A stretch of DNA of 64,000 bases, taken from contig JAAVVG010000012.1 in assembly GCA_012976225.1 (NCBI GenBank), forward strand, positions 310,001 to 374,000, in the 5' to 3' direction. Origin of the DNA: Golubevia sp. BC0850 (taxonomy: Eukaryota; Basidiomycota; Exobasidiomycetes; Golubeviales; Golubeviaceae). The notes below the pieces were generated by a model that ran no database searches, was not told the DNA's origin, and worked only from the letters and a program-made list of their open reading frames with translations. Below, piece after piece: positions 21,107 to 33,082 of the stretch. Each line of letters opens with the position of its first letter. Positions within the stretch are counted from its first letter, which is position 1. The position numbers and the translations under genes were made by a program.

Positions 21107-24100
21107 TTACATGTAGTGTTTCTTGATCTAGATAAGAGAAAAGAGAGGTCGAAATTGATGGTCAGCATTCACTTTCTGGAAGAAGCTTATCAAGTAAAAG
21201 AAAAGAAGGAAGAGAATTCCTCTTGAACTCACCTGCTCAGCGTACTTGTCAGTCACTTTCTTCCTCTCAAGCTTTTGAGCAGCAGTCATTGGCAATTCTT
21301 CTGCAACCAAAACGACAGTTTGAAGAGCCTCTAGTTGCTTGAAGCCAGACTTCTTACCGATTTGATTGACTTCTTTGAGAACCAGCTTCCTGACAGCATC
21401 GTCAGTGCAAAGATCCTCGAGTTCTCCACTGGACTTGATTCCTGCTTGCTTGAGAGCTGAGCGTAAGTTCTCGTCACGTGGGAAGATGACTCCCATTGGT
21501 TGCTTAGCATCAGAGTTGGCGTGAACGCAGATGTTGGAAACGAGGTCGCTTGACTTGTAGGTAGATTCGAGACGTTCGATAGCGATGTACTGTGAAGTCG
21601 AAAGAAGAGATGAATGTGAGTTGGAAAATTCGATGAAGAAATGAATGTTCAGACTGCTCTGCAGATGCAGACTCACCTCTCCACCCGAGAGCTTGACCAA
21701 GTTCTTCTTTCTGTCGATAACACTGATAGTTCCGTCCTTGTTCCATTGACCTACATCACCAGTCATGAGCCAACCCTCTGCGTTGATGGTTTCTTTGGTA
21801 ATGTCGTCCCTCTTGAAGTATCCTTGAGTAACAGCAGGTCCACGAATGAGAACTTCTCCTTGAGGTGGGTTGTTGGTTGCGAAGTAGCCGGCATCTGGAA
21901 CATCGACGAGCTTGACTTCAATGGCTGGCACTGGAACACCGACGGATGAGTACTGCATGAATTCTGGAGTGAGAATGGCGCACATTCTGAGAGACAAAGA
22001 AGATTGAAAGGGATGCGAGAAGGGGGTCAATTCTAGAATCGCAGAGCTGGTTGTATGCCAACACTTCTCCTCAAGATCACTCACCCGCAGGACTCTGTCA
22101 TACCGTATCCTTGTAGGAGAGTTACAAGAGCAATGTCAAGGAATTCTTGAGTCTCCTTTGATAGAGGAGCTCCTCCACTCAAACCAAGACGCATCCTTCC
22201 ACCAGTCTGTTCCTTGACTGCCTTGAAGACGACAGCGTCCACAACTCCAGAGAGAACTGGGACCTTGTTCTTCTTGATTGCAAGAGCACCATTGAACATG
22301 TTCTTCTTCAGAGCTCCGGAGTTGTTGACCTTTGTGACGACTCCCTTTCTGATCAACTCCCAAACAGCTGGAACTCCGACCATGATGCTTGGCTTGAAGG
22401 CTTTGAGATCTCCATCACAATTTCTAACACTAGCTTGAGTTAAAGTTTTGACTTTCCCGTATCCCATGGTGACTCCGATGAAAGTGAAAGAACATTCAAC
22501 GATGAATTCGAGAATGTGAGCGAGAGGAAGATAGGCTAGGAAAGAATCGTTGGGCTTAAGATGTTCTCCGAGAAGCAAGACCACGGCTCCGATTGAAGCT
22601 ACCAAGTTAGCGTGAGTGAGGATGACTCCCTTTGGAGCACCGGTACTTCCTGAGGTGTACATGATGCAAGCAACGTCTGAGGGTTTAGGAGGGTTCTTCT
22701 CAGCGATGTTGGCCTTTCCATCTTTCCTGAGTTCGTCGATCGAGAGAATCTTGGAACCTTCTCTCTCTCCAAGGGCCTTCTTGACCTTTTCGATGTCTTC
22801 CGGCTTTGGTTCTCCGTCGTAGACAACGTATTTGACTGTTGGAGTATCGGCGAGGACGTTTGCTAGAGTTCCGAGAAGATCTCCGTTGGTGAAGACTCCG
22901 ACAACTTCTGGTTCATGAAGAGAGTGTTGAAGACCTTCTTCTCCTAAGGTATCGTAGGCTGTACAGAACGGAATGCTCTGGGCGAAGCAGGAGTGAGCCA
23001 TGACTTGCCAGTTGGCACTAGAAGAGTAAATTGAGGGGGATCGAGAAGGGGGAGGGGAAAGCGTCAGTTTGGACGAGATCGTAAGAGAAAAGGGAACTGA
23101 AATTCGTCTTTCGTCAGTCAGCCGTCATTTTCTTACTCACCAAGTACTGGCGTAGATGTTGAAGCGAGTGTCTTTTGAAAGACCAAGGTTTCTAAGTCCG
23201 CTTGAGACTTCTACAACTTTCTCGTGAAACTCAGAGTAGGTGATGTACTGAGGAGAAGAGAAGCACAAGTGAAAGGACAGTATCGTTAGTGATAGAGCCT
23301 GAGCTGTGCCTGAGCGGGCACAGATAGGGCTATGAGAGCTCGAGAGGATAAGAGGAGGAGGAGAGATGAGCAATTTAGAGATGAGAGGAGCACTTTACTC
23401 ACCTTGTAATCACTCATCTCAAAGTAGCTCCACTTCTTGGTTTCTGTTTTGAGTAAGTAAGATGAAAGAGGAGGGAAGGCTCAGGACTTACGGTACGTCG
23501 GAGAAGGGGATGAGCAGAGAAGGAGAGATTGTAGAGCTCTGACTGAGCTCTCTCTGCCAACCTAGAAGCATCAAAGACTTCTGCTGCTGCCAAAATCAGC
23601 TGGAGCTGATAGAACTGCTTCTTTTTCAATCTTTCAGAGAGCAAAAGTCCCTCCTTATCCCTGTCCGTGACCTCAGGTCCTCTGCCAAGGTAGCGGTGGG
23701 AAGCTCCGAAAGGCGTGGCCTGTGCACTACTCACCTTTGACTTCTTTTCCCTCTACGGTCTTTGTGACCTCCTTCTCTTCATCGTGCATTTTTACCAAAT
23801 CACGGTAACCCATCAAGGGCTGGTTAGGAAACTCTGAGAGGAGGTGTGGAGGAAGAGGGAGGACATCACAGGGGAGGAGCAGAGAGTCAGCGAGCGTTGG
23901 ACGAAGTGGACCGAAGCAGTAATTGCAAGTTTGGCGAGATCTAAACAGTTTGAACAGTAGAATGGTTTGATTCCTTGACACCGTGGATTAGAGATGATCT
24001 ACATTTGAGCAAGTCCGATTTTTCCTGCCCTCTGACCTCAACCATGTCTTTGCAGAGGGAGACTGCAGCAGAACAACCATACAAGGAAGAAAATGGAGGA

Positions 24101-24273
24101 ATGGAATAAGCTGAAAACTCACTGTTCATACTGTGAGCTAGAACGTCTACCATTGTGTTGACTCCATCGGCGGGTCTCTCTACCAACTTGTCCGGCGAGC
24201 AGAAAGCTCTTCTGACCTTTGTCTCTCCCTTTGGAGGGGTTCCTCCAATCTCAACTGAAGCTTGACGAACCAT
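21107..24273 (-). CDS. FAA1: Long-chain fatty acyl-CoA synthetase (FAA1/FAA4 type)
   Basis: Minus-strand gene of eight exons: ATG 24273 (MVRQASVEIGG), then exons near 23840-23728, 23450-23402, 23248-23141, 23015-22083, 21985-21677, 21596-21236 and a final short one coding IKKHYM with stop at 21107. The enzyme activates long-chain fatty acids to acyl-CoA through an acyl-AMP. Motifs in order: KLVERPADGVNTMVDVLAHS and MGYRDLVKMHDEEKEVTK, typical of the fungal FAA1/4 N-terminus; the AMP-binding P-loop YTSGSTGAPKGV; YLPLAHILE; LLQGYGMTES; GWLMTGDVGQW; DRKKNLVKLSGGEYIAIERL (fatty-acid-binding signature); and VTDKYAEQIKKHY. No PTS1 at the C terminus, so a cytosol/ER/lipid-droplet form rather than the peroxisomal FAA2 type. 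Which yeast paralogue it matches best is not certain. Confidence 0.92.
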
Positions 24274-24512
24274 GTTGATTTTGCTGTTTAGATTGAGTTA
24301 AGCGTTGATAGGTTGATGTTAAGAGGATGTGGGTGGAGAATGTGAGACCAGGATGAAACTCTCGATCAAGCATCGCGAGCATCTCCACAGTTTCCGATTT
24401 CCGTGATCGACTCTTTTTTCTGTGCTCTCTCTTTTATCTTCAAGATGTTTCTTGAATTTATATCAAATTCAATTCAAGCAAGCTCGGTGAAAGAGCTCCC
24501 AGCATTCCAAGG

Positions 24513-25460
24513 TTGCCCTCAGAGATGCCACTGGAGGTCTACAAGAAACTCAGCTGTGTCCGGATCGAATCGATAGGCCAGAAGGATGGTCAAATGTTAT
24601 CAATGAAAGCAAAAGTTTATCGAATGTTCTCAACTACGAAAAGCAGAAACAGGAATGAAAGTATTTGGTCTGAGATCTATTCGATGAGAGAAGCCAGAGT
24701 TCGATGCGAGAACTGAGAAGTGCATCTTCAAGTGAAGAAGCTGGAATGGGATCCAGACCTTTCCCACCTCAGTCAAGTTCTTTACAGATCAAGCCAAACT
24801 CATCGAACGATAGGGATCACGGTCGAGGAAAGTTTTGTTCTATCACTCTCCCATAACCTGAAGATGTGGGAGCTTCCAGAGACTGAGAGATGGAGGATTA
24901 CAGAATGGTGGCTTTTCGTTGGAACTCCCCGAGAGTTCGGCTTCACAAAGGATCGGAAAAAATTGATAGTCTGGAGACCAGCTCAGCTTTCTCTTCGAAG
25001 TTTCGGGTCTACTGGGGCAATGACTCCTATCCGTGCTTCTCTTCACTTCGCACCCTCAGCTTCTCGACAACCTCGCTTCACTCTCCATCATAGGAACTTT
25101 CTCTGCCTCGGACTGGAGAAGATTTCTGGAGCAACTATCTAAAACGCTGCGACACATCAGCGGAGACATCTTTGCGACCGGTGAGAACGAATGCCCGCTA
25201 TTGAAGGAATTAAGGCTGGACTGAAGGAGGGGAAGAGGCAGAGCAGGGAAGGGAAGACAGGAACTTCGAATTGTTATCTTTGTTACGTGAGAGAAAGAAG
25301 AACGTCCAAACAGGATTAGAGGTGATTGGGTAAGGATGAGACCAATAGCGACTCAGCTTCGAGGCAGAGACTTTGGAGGAGCGTATGCAGATGATGGAAG
25401 AAGTGCCAGAATTAGAGACAACTTCACCTTAGATCGAGGTAAAGCCCTAGGAAGTGCGAG
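24513..25460 (+). pseudogene. Decayed family-1 F-box/LRR gene
   Basis: Plus-strand remains begin with LPSEMPLEVYKKLS (24508 on), an F-box start like LPSEVLLSVFQKLE of the 19.8-kb copy. Then come frames broken by stops at about 24714, WWLFVGTPREFGFTKDRKK (24900-24960) and CPLLKELRLD (25195-25222). A final stretch near 25270-25340 (LLSLLRERKKNVQTGLEV) aligns with LLDLLRVRRASVEDGLEVEGV of the intact gene at 41354. Blocks are in different frames, so this is a pseudogene. It lies about 235 bp from the divergent start of the acyl-CoA synthetase. Confidence 0.55.
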
Positions 25461-25893
25461 ATAGAAAGCGAGGTGAGTGGCTGGTCAGAGCCGGCGATGA
25501 AGCTTTTAATTCTATTTAGTCTCAATCGCGCTCTTTCTTGCAGGTCTCCATTATCTCTTCGCCGGAGCCTCTACTTACTACTCGGAATGTGGGTCAGCCT
25601 CTTGAAGCCTGGTCTAAGAAATGAGTGACGTCAACTCTCCAGAAGGGTACGATCAGACGAAGAAGCCGAGAGGAAATGCTGGTCAATTAACGTAATCGGT
25701 ACATCGTAAGGAATAGAAAAAGAACAATAGGCATTACTTAAGAAGACGAAAATCGCAGTGAAGGAAAGGACATGAGATCGAGAGTAAGCGTGAGAGAAGG
25801 GTACGGAGCTTAAGAAAAGAGATCATAATGTACTACACAACATGCCTATGATGGGCAGCAGAATCTGAAGAACGAAATTTGAACTATCAGAAT
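25461..25893. other. No gene recognised
   Basis: Between the decayed F-box copy and the 3' end of the first OCH1-like gene. No coding pattern or repeat seen; presumably 3' flanks of both. Confidence 0.5.
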
Positions 25894-27672
25894 TTACTTC
25901 CAGCTACCTCTGAACAAGTGCTGAACTTTCGCCCTCGAGTCCGAAAGATGTCTCTTCGACGGATTGAAACTGATGATCGGTAATAACATCACGTCTCCTA
26001 TCTGCAATGGTTTCTCCAGCTCCACCAGATCCTCCATTGAGATATCGGAAACAGCGTAGAGGTAGCTGCAAGAGGGAAGAAAGGAAGGCAGCAAGCAAGT
26101 CGGTGTAAGTCATCGAGAGTGAGGCACAGCGGGACAGAGAGACTCACGAGGCGACCGAATCAGTCCAAGTTGCAGGTCCAGACCATTCTTGAAGTGAGAA
26201 AAAAGCGCGAAGGAAAGCTTAATTGAGATCAGCCTTCTCTCGAGACTCTTTTCTTAGCTCTCGCCTCTTTCGTACCCTCACCTTCAACTCCTGTCAGCTC
26301 AAATTCTCTTCCATGTACTCCCATCCAAGGCGCTTCTTCTCCTCTGATTCTTTCAGCTTTCTGAGAGTTTCCTTCTCCCTCTGCTTTGTTCGCTCTAATC
26401 TCTTGGTCAATTAGCAGAGCCTTTGCGAGTTGACTTGTCTCGGCGATTCTTCTCAACACATCAACCAAGATTGGATGAAACGGAGAAGATTGGATAGTCC
26501 ATTGAAGGAATTGTAGTGGTCTATGACGACAGTGAGGTTTAAGATGAAGATATCTTAGTCTGATCAGACAAAGAAGTATGCGGAGGGAAAGGAAGAACCA
26601 AAGAAAAAAAAGTGGGAGTTAGAGGGCCTCGGTGTCGACGATCAACTCGGTCCTAATGACTCACAAATCACCCAAAGATCTTCTCTCGGTATTGTCTCCT
26701 TCTATTCCAACCACCATTCTGACAGGCGGAGTGTTTCGTAGAATCTTGAGCTCATCCTTCGAAAGTGAATTGACATCTTCAAAAGTTCGAGGTGAACGGA
26801 TTGGCTTCTTTCCTTTCCCAATCCAGATCATCGAGTTTTGCGACCAGTCTTCGATGGACGTCAATGCCTTCGTGTCAACATCGCTACATCGATCGAAATG
26901 GCGAAAAGAGAAGAGAATCGTCAACGGGGTCACTCAAATTTCGTTTCAGCATACAGCCTTTTCTTTACATCTCCTCTTTTTCCTACATTCGTTTCGCTTA
27001 CCTGTAGATCCCGCCTTCCTTCAATAGAGCAGAATACCTCAGCATATCTGCCTTTAGGACGGGTCTTGGAAGTTCAAGATAAACCTTCTCCATCTCACTA
27101 TCTCCCAATGATTGTCTGATCATCTGTTCTGCTCCTGAATCGTCTAAGAACCTTGTTTCCGTCACTCCAGCTTCGATCCAAGACTTCTTCAAGGAAAGAT
27201 ATTCTTGATCCGTGGGTTGAAGATAATCGGTTTGCCACAGCGTCCTCGAGAGATTATTAGATGAAAGACGAACTTGAGGATCGTAGTTTTGATTGAGATC
27301 CATGGATAAAGAGTCGTTGAGCCCAGATGTTAGAGAGTCTTTGAGAGATCTAGGGAAAGATTGGTCAATTGACTTTAGTAGCACTGAATGATACATTTGT
27401 CTCGATAAGATGACATAACTTGGTTGAGGATGAAATGAAGACCTGATATAGAAGCCGATTACTATAGCAAGAATTCCTAGTGAAAGCAGATTCAAAAGAC
27501 TTCTATAGTGCTTGCGAATGAGTATTCTGGAAGGGATATTTAGCTTGTTTGGGAGCGGCAGAAGTGAGCCGCTTTTGGTCTCAAAGTCTTCTGGAGAATC
27601 GAACTCATTAAGGAGTGGCTCTATGCTAGAACTAACTTGATTTTGATTTAGTTCTCTCTTGAGGTAAATCAT
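25894..27672 (-). CDS. OCH1-like alpha-1,6-mannosyltransferase family protein (GT32), copy 1, with a C-terminal frameshift
   Basis: Exons 27672-27002, 26883-26665, 26520-26282, 26188-26148 and 26065-25894. Type II Golgi glycosyltransferase layout: short cytosolic tail, one membrane segment near residues 60-80 (LLNLLSLGILAIVIGFYI), luminal stem, then the GT32 domain. Visible marks are TLWQTDY, VLKADMLRYSALLKEGGIY and the metal-binding DxD in YSDVDTKAL, rebuilt across intron 1, then PLQFLQWTIQ. OCH1 relatives add mannose to N-glycan cores. The exons sum to 1342 nt, one base too many: in exon 4 a GAATTC replaces the expected GATTC-like run, so the last block (YLYAVSDISMEDL...HLFRGSWK), clearly homologous to copy 2, is one frame off. 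Read as is, the protein gets an unrelated tail ending near 25904. Confidence 0.75.
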
Positions 27673-28354
27673 TGTATGGAAGAAGAAGGTGGGGCGTTGA
27701 AGGTCGAACTAGGTAAATGCTCACTGTTGCGGGCTGAAGGAACAGGAGGGCTGATTATTTTTGTTATGCTTGTGCGTTTCAGTAGCTTTGCTTCTGTAGT
27801 CTTTGCTGGGAATCTTTAGTGCTGGGGTGGGGAGAAGAGAGGGAAGGAAGAAGAGAACGGAGAAGGGTGAGGCGGTGAGGCAATGCTCACGCCGTCATCG
27901 ATGCACGCAGTGCCCACCATGAGGTATCGTCGCAATCTACATAACATCCCGAACCCCCTACACTTTCTCAAGGTTGAAAGGTCTACATGATCCTAGGAGT
28001 CGTACGAAGAAGAGGAGAGACTCACTGTTGAGGCGTTGAAGTGAGAGATTGGAAGGCAAGTTGATGCAAAACCCTCAAACTCAACATTCGTATCGAAGCC
28101 GAGACATATATATGATCATACAAAAATCAAGAAGGGGTCAAAAAAGGGACAAATGAAGCCGTACGACGGGAAACTCAGCCCCGAAAAAAGAAGGGGTTCA
28201 AGACGCGTCTCATGCCTCATGCCGCTCACAATTTAAGGGAGAGCGCAGCGAACGAAACCCAATCTCAGAAAAGATTCGCGAGGGCAGAGATGTATGGACT
28301 TGGAAAATGATTCAGTAGAGACTATAGGTATTGTACAAATTTTGTATAGAGGAA
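27673..28354. other. Intergenic; promoter region of OCH1-like copy 1
   Basis: No coding pattern seen. Contains an AT-rich tatatatga stretch near 28110 and G/A-rich runs. It must hold the copy 1 promoter (minus strand) and the copy 2 3' flank. Confidence 0.4.
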
Positions 28355-30127
28355 CTACTTCCAACTGCCGCGGAAAAGATGAACGACTCTAGCCATAGGA
28401 TTCGGAAGTTGATTCCTAAAGGGATGGAACCCTACACAAGGTAGGATGACGACATCTCTGACCTGCAGAGGTTCTTTTAACCCTTGTAAATCGTATCGGG
28501 TTAAGCCTGAAACGGAATTTAGATAGCTGCGAAGCGCATCGTCGAAGAATGGGAATTGAACAGAACATCGGTCAAAACTGTCTTGCGCGTTCAGAACCAA
28601 AAGTTCACTCACACCATAATACTCACGACATGACTGCATCCGTAAAGACACCTGGACCTGTGAACTCTTCGACTCCAGTCCTCTCGAACTCTCGTCCTCT
28701 GGTACCCTTCCAAGACAACGGTGAATTCCTAACTCTCTCAGCTGAGAAGTAATCTCCTTTGATCTCAAATCGATTTGCTTGCTGCTCTTGTTCAATGAGT
28801 AGAGCTCTAGCGAAATAGGAGGTGTCTAGAATTCGACTGATGGTGTCGACTAGAATAGGATGATTGGGAGCGGACTGTGGCGGGTGGCAACAGAGGGAAA
28901 GAGAAGCGTCAGACAAGAATTCTTTCGAAGTCTTCGAGATGAACGTAACAAGAAGCAGACTCACTTGCAAGGTCCACTGAACGAACTGGAGAGGCCTGTG
29001 GCGGTTAAGAGGCATCAGCCATAGAGCTTCGAGTCTGGGAGACGGGACAGAAGACGTAAGCAGACTGAAGCACTTGATAAAGCAGGGAACTTTAGATCAA
29101 CTCACATGTTCCTAGCAGAATGCCATAGGCTAGGATCGTTCTCAATGCCGACTAAGAATCTAATAGGCTCCGATTGAACTTGCTTTGGCTCTTTCGCTTC
29201 CGCCCACATTCCACCGTCTGAAGAGTCCTTCGTGTCGACTAAACCTGCTTCTCCTCCCCAAACTTTGGCTCCTTTGAACCATTCATCTACTGGCATCAGA
29301 ACTCGAGTGTCCATGTCCGAATAGATTCCTCCATCGACAAGCAGAGTGGCATACCTCAAGAAGTCACTCTTCAGAATGTTGACTGGCAAAAAGTCGTAGA
29401 CGTCCAATACAGCTCCTTCCTTAAAACTTTCATGAACATAATCATAAGCCCCTTGATCGTCTAGAAACCTTCGAGTTGCTCCAGCTCGTTTCCAACTCTG
29501 CTCATATTCGACGTGGGTTGAGTCTCTAACGTCCGTTTGGAATAGAGTAGACGGCATCAATGATTCGGGTAGAATTTTTGAAGCTCTTGAGCTGTTGATG
29601 GACAATCTGTCTGTTAATTCTATCTCTAATCTCTGTCTAAGGTGCACCGGGAACGAAGAATGAATGGATTGGTTGAGCTTTGATTGATAACTTGAAGACG
29701 GCAGGATATCGTAGGGAGGAGGAGGATGCCACAGAGTGTTCAAAACTAGGCCTAGAAGAACAATGAAAAGAACATAAAGGAAAGTCTGACGTTTCGAGCT
29801 TAAGGGAGGGGAGAAGCGAATTGCGATTCTCTTTGCCGTTGTGAAACCGGTGAAGAGTGCTGGAATTGAACTGGAAGAGTTGAAAATAGACCTCCTGCGC
29901 TGAGGATTGCGAACCGGTTCCTCCCCCTCTGCGCGATTCACTCTGTCGAATGAATTCTCACCTTCTTTGAGAGAGTAGAGAAAGGGAGAAGAATCGCTTT
30001 GAGCCTCGTAATCTTCGATGGAACTTGAAGAGCTGGAAGCAGCTTGACTTGGAGTTCGATGGAGTTGAATATGCTCGGCGCCTTCTTTCTCTTTGAGCCA
30101 AGATCCGTTTGAATTCTCTTGAGGCAT
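28355..30127 (-). CDS. OCH1-like alpha-1,6-mannosyltransferase family protein (GT32), copy 2
   Basis: Exons 30127-29106, 28995-28965 (31 nt), 28874-28627 and 28526-28355 total 1473 nt and encode 490 aa in frame. Type II membrane protein: acidic/Ser-rich cytosolic tail, membrane segment near residues 115-135 (TFLYVLFIVLLGLVLNTLW), then a GT32 domain with STLFQTDV, LKSDFLRYATLLVDGGIYSD and the DxD motif SDMDTRVL, then WHSARNM/PLQFVQWTLQ and HPILVDTI. The C-terminal block PLQVRDVVILPCVGFHPF...HLFRGSWK pairs with copy 1. Intron positions differ between the copies (copy 1 has one just before DxD, copy 2 has one after WTLQ), so the tandem duplication is old. Likely acts in the Golgi on wall or secreted glycans. 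Confidence 0.9.
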
Positions 30128-30499
30128 CTTGATAGGAGGTGATGGAAGAGTGAGAAGAGGTGAAAAGGAAGATAGATCGAAGCGAGAGTGAAGGGGAGAG
30201 CGAGAGAGAGAAAAGGAGAAAGAGAAGATGGGTTGGAAAGTAACAGAAGAGCTTATCGCAGATTCAAAGAACGTGCAAGAAATAGAAATCGGCTTGAGTT
30301 TGAGGAGGAAAGCGGCGAATCAAAGGATTGGGGGGGGACGGACGTGCGCCGCCCCTTGCCTTACAAAGCGAACACTGAGTTTGTTTTTTTTCGAGATCGT
30401 TTTCTTTCTCTGCCAAGCTCTTTCAGTTCTCTACCACTTGACTGATATCTAACCCATTAGTACATATGAGTTGGTCTGAGAAGACAAATATCAGCCAAA

Positions 30500-31080
30500 G
30501 TGAACACATAGAAGGATTCGCGTTTAGCTGTCGACGTGGATCACTTCTTACTTCCCTTGACGCTTTCTGTCTCAGAACGTCCGAAACCGGATGATTCAAT
30601 CCACTTTAGAATGAACTTTCCAAAGGGTGAGGACGGATTCAGACGAGGTCTTCCTATCACGCATCAAGGTGAGCAGATGGAGTCTCAATCATCAATGCAA
30701 AGTGATTCATTGATTTCTTCTCGAAATCCTCTGTCATCCAATCTGAAACCTGCTCCTTCGATTCCAAAACCAAGAAACCAGATTCCTGAAACCGATTTCA
30801 GCAAATCGTTCCCTCGAACATCCCACCCCGCTACGAGCTCCATAGAGGGTTGGCTCCTGTAGGCTGTAAGGCCAACGCGATCGTCTTGAGCACCAAAGTT
30901 CTAGTAGTTGAGCTTATTCCTGGGAGAGGATTCGAGTTAGCGAGGCACGCTTCACCGAATGAAACGCGAGCTAGTCTCTTTCCTTTTGTTGTCAGCCTGC
31001 GACTCTCATACCTATTTCTGCTATACAAAGCTTAATGCGCTGGACCGTGGTCGCTCCTTGGAGATGGCTGTGGCAAAACC
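30500..31080 (+). pseudogene. Truncated GT69 (CAP59-like) 3' duplicate
   Basis: A degraded copy of the 3' part of the GT69 gene 1.9 kb downstream. It begins in the equivalent of that gene's intron 2 (TGTCGACGTGGNTCACTTCTT shared with 32341 on) and includes RRGLPI, the SIPKPRNQIPETDFS region and, near 30998-31075, a stretch almost base-identical to 32869-32960 (encoding DSHTYFCYTKL and the LEMA/WRW region). Frames are broken by indels and the catalytic 5' half is missing. It sits in the promoter interval between OCH1-like copy 2 and the intact GT69 gene. Confidence 0.75.
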
Positions 31081-31267
31081 TCATCTGAAAAGATTGAGGG
31101 GATCCCTTTTATAGGATAAGGGTGGGGGCGTAGGGCGTGCGATGCGCAGCCAAACAAACCACACGTGCGAAAGGGGGAGCTATTTCGAGAAATTATCGGA
31201 CTCGCCCTCTTTCTCTTCCTTCCCAACACATATCAAAACAGCAACTTTCCTCGAAAATCTTGGACAG

Positions 31268-33082
31268 ATGGAGGAACAGGCCCAGCCATTGCCATGGAAT
31301 GAAGGACGAGAAGAAGGGATGGAGATGCGGAGTCCTGCCGAGTACTACGGAAAAGAAGACTACCATGACGATTTCGATTCAAGTTCCAGTCTTCCACTGC
31401 TATCTAACAATCTACCCAACAAGCCAAGTAAGAGAGGGAGAAAAATCAAGTTCCTAGTTCTGCTGAGAAACAGGCTCTTTCTCTTCTCAATGTTAACTTT
31501 GATCTCAACAATGGGGCTTTCCATCTATTTCGACACGCCTTCAACTCTTTGGGTTTATCTAACGTTCGTCTTCGCAATCTTACCTCTCTCAGTTATATGG
31601 GATGCCACTGCTTATTTAGTCTCAAAGGGAAAAGAATGGTGGACCAAGAGTAGAAAGCTTTGGATCTTAGTGGAGATCCCATCTCTGCTCGCTTTGCTTG
31701 CTCTCAATCTAGTCCTCAGTCAGCCCTTCGGAAGTCGAATTTCATCTTCGAGTTTCAGCTCGCTTCAGGAGAACCAGACCTACTTCATAGCCGCCAACCT
31801 GTACAACAATGAAGCTATTCTCCGCCGATTCACCTCAACTCTCGTCGATCTCACCGAATCTCTGGGAAAGGAAAACGTCTTCATCAGCATCTACGAGTCA
31901 AACTCCAAAGACAGAACGAAAGACTTGTTAGCCGACTTTGATCAACAGCTCAATAATCAAGGGATCAAACATAAGATTCAGTCGGAAAACTTTGGCCATC
32001 ACTTCGATGGAGACGCAAATGGAAGGATTAAATTTTTGGCTTCTGTTCGGAACAAGGCTCAGGAAGCTTTCTATGGCTCTCCTCTGAACCAGAAATTCGA
32101 TAGAGTAATCTGGTTTAATGACGTTGTGTTTGAAAAGGAGGAAATCTTAGAGCTGATCAACACTAATCGAGGAGACTATGATCAAGTCTGTGGAATAGAC
32201 GTAATGTGGGTGAAGTCCGAGTATGCGATCTGAGTCATGATCTTTGGCTGACCATAGCGCCTCGGCTTCTTTTTCCCTTTCGACAGTCCCCTTGGTCTCT
32301 ACGACACGTAAGTCTGGGTTCGTTAAGAAAACGTTTGGGTGTCGACGTGGCTCACTTCTTCTTTTCCTTCTTCCGGCCTCACAGATTTGTTCTCAGAACA
32401 TCTGAGAACGAAAGAGTCAAGCCTCTTTGGCCCTACTTCTCCAATCCAAACGACGTGGACAGACTCAGACGAGGTCTTCCTATCGAGGTTAACAGCTGCT
32501 GGAATGGCGTCTCAATAATCAATGCAAAGTGGTTTTATGAATCGTCTTCTCAAGATTCTCTTCCACCAAAACCGACATCTATTTCTTCGGCTCTAGAAAG
32601 GAGAGGAACGATTCCAGATATCGATCTGAGCCAGCCGATTCCTCAACATGCCCTACCTCTCAAGTTCCGTCGAAGTGAGAGGTGTTACGCGTCCGAGTGT
32701 CTTTTGATCAGTTATGACCTCCACAGAGGCTTAGCTCCTCTCAGACCCAAAATTTTCTTGAACACTAAAGTTTTAGTCGGTGAGTTTACTCTGAGAGAAG
32801 ATTCGACTTTGCGAAGGTACTCCTTTCCGAGAGAAAGGGCTGATGAACTGAATCTCTCTTCTTTCTGATCAAGCCTACGACTCTCACACCTACTTTTGCT
32901 ATACCAAGTTAATGCGCTGGAACGTTGTGGCTCCTTGGAGATGGCTTTGGCAAGATCTCATCTCCAACAGGATCTTTGGTTGGCTGACTGACGTAGGGAG
33001 AAAGGAATACAAATGCAAAGAAGCTCTGACTGGTTGGGCGCCACCTTCTCTACCCGGTGCTTCTCCTTTGAATTCGAGTTAG
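31268..33082 (+). CDS. CAP59/CMT1-like alpha-1,3-mannosyltransferase family protein (GT69)
   Basis: Exons 31268-32200, 32258-32307, 32385-32779 and 32874-33082 total 1587 nt and encode 528 aa in frame. N-terminal ~65 residues are cytosolic and acidic; three hydrophobic segments follow (about residues 68-88, 92-112 and 135-155). The luminal catalytic region starts YFIAANLYNNEAILRRF, then VFISIYESNSKDRT, a VIWFNDVVFEKEEIL motif characteristic of CAP59/CMT1 proteins, GLYDTFVLRTSENE built across two introns, VNSCWNGVSIINAKWF and SHTYFCYTKLMRWNVVAPW at the C terminus. In Cryptococcus this family includes the capsule-associated Cap59 and the mannosyltransferase Cmt1; the exact acceptor here is unknown. 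Start 31268 is preferred because the frame upstream is not family-like. Confidence 0.9.

Noticed and set aside
22136-22826. Extra minus- and plus-strand frames
   Set aside because: They overlap the acyl-CoA synthetase exon containing the AMP-binding motif, which fixes the real frame.
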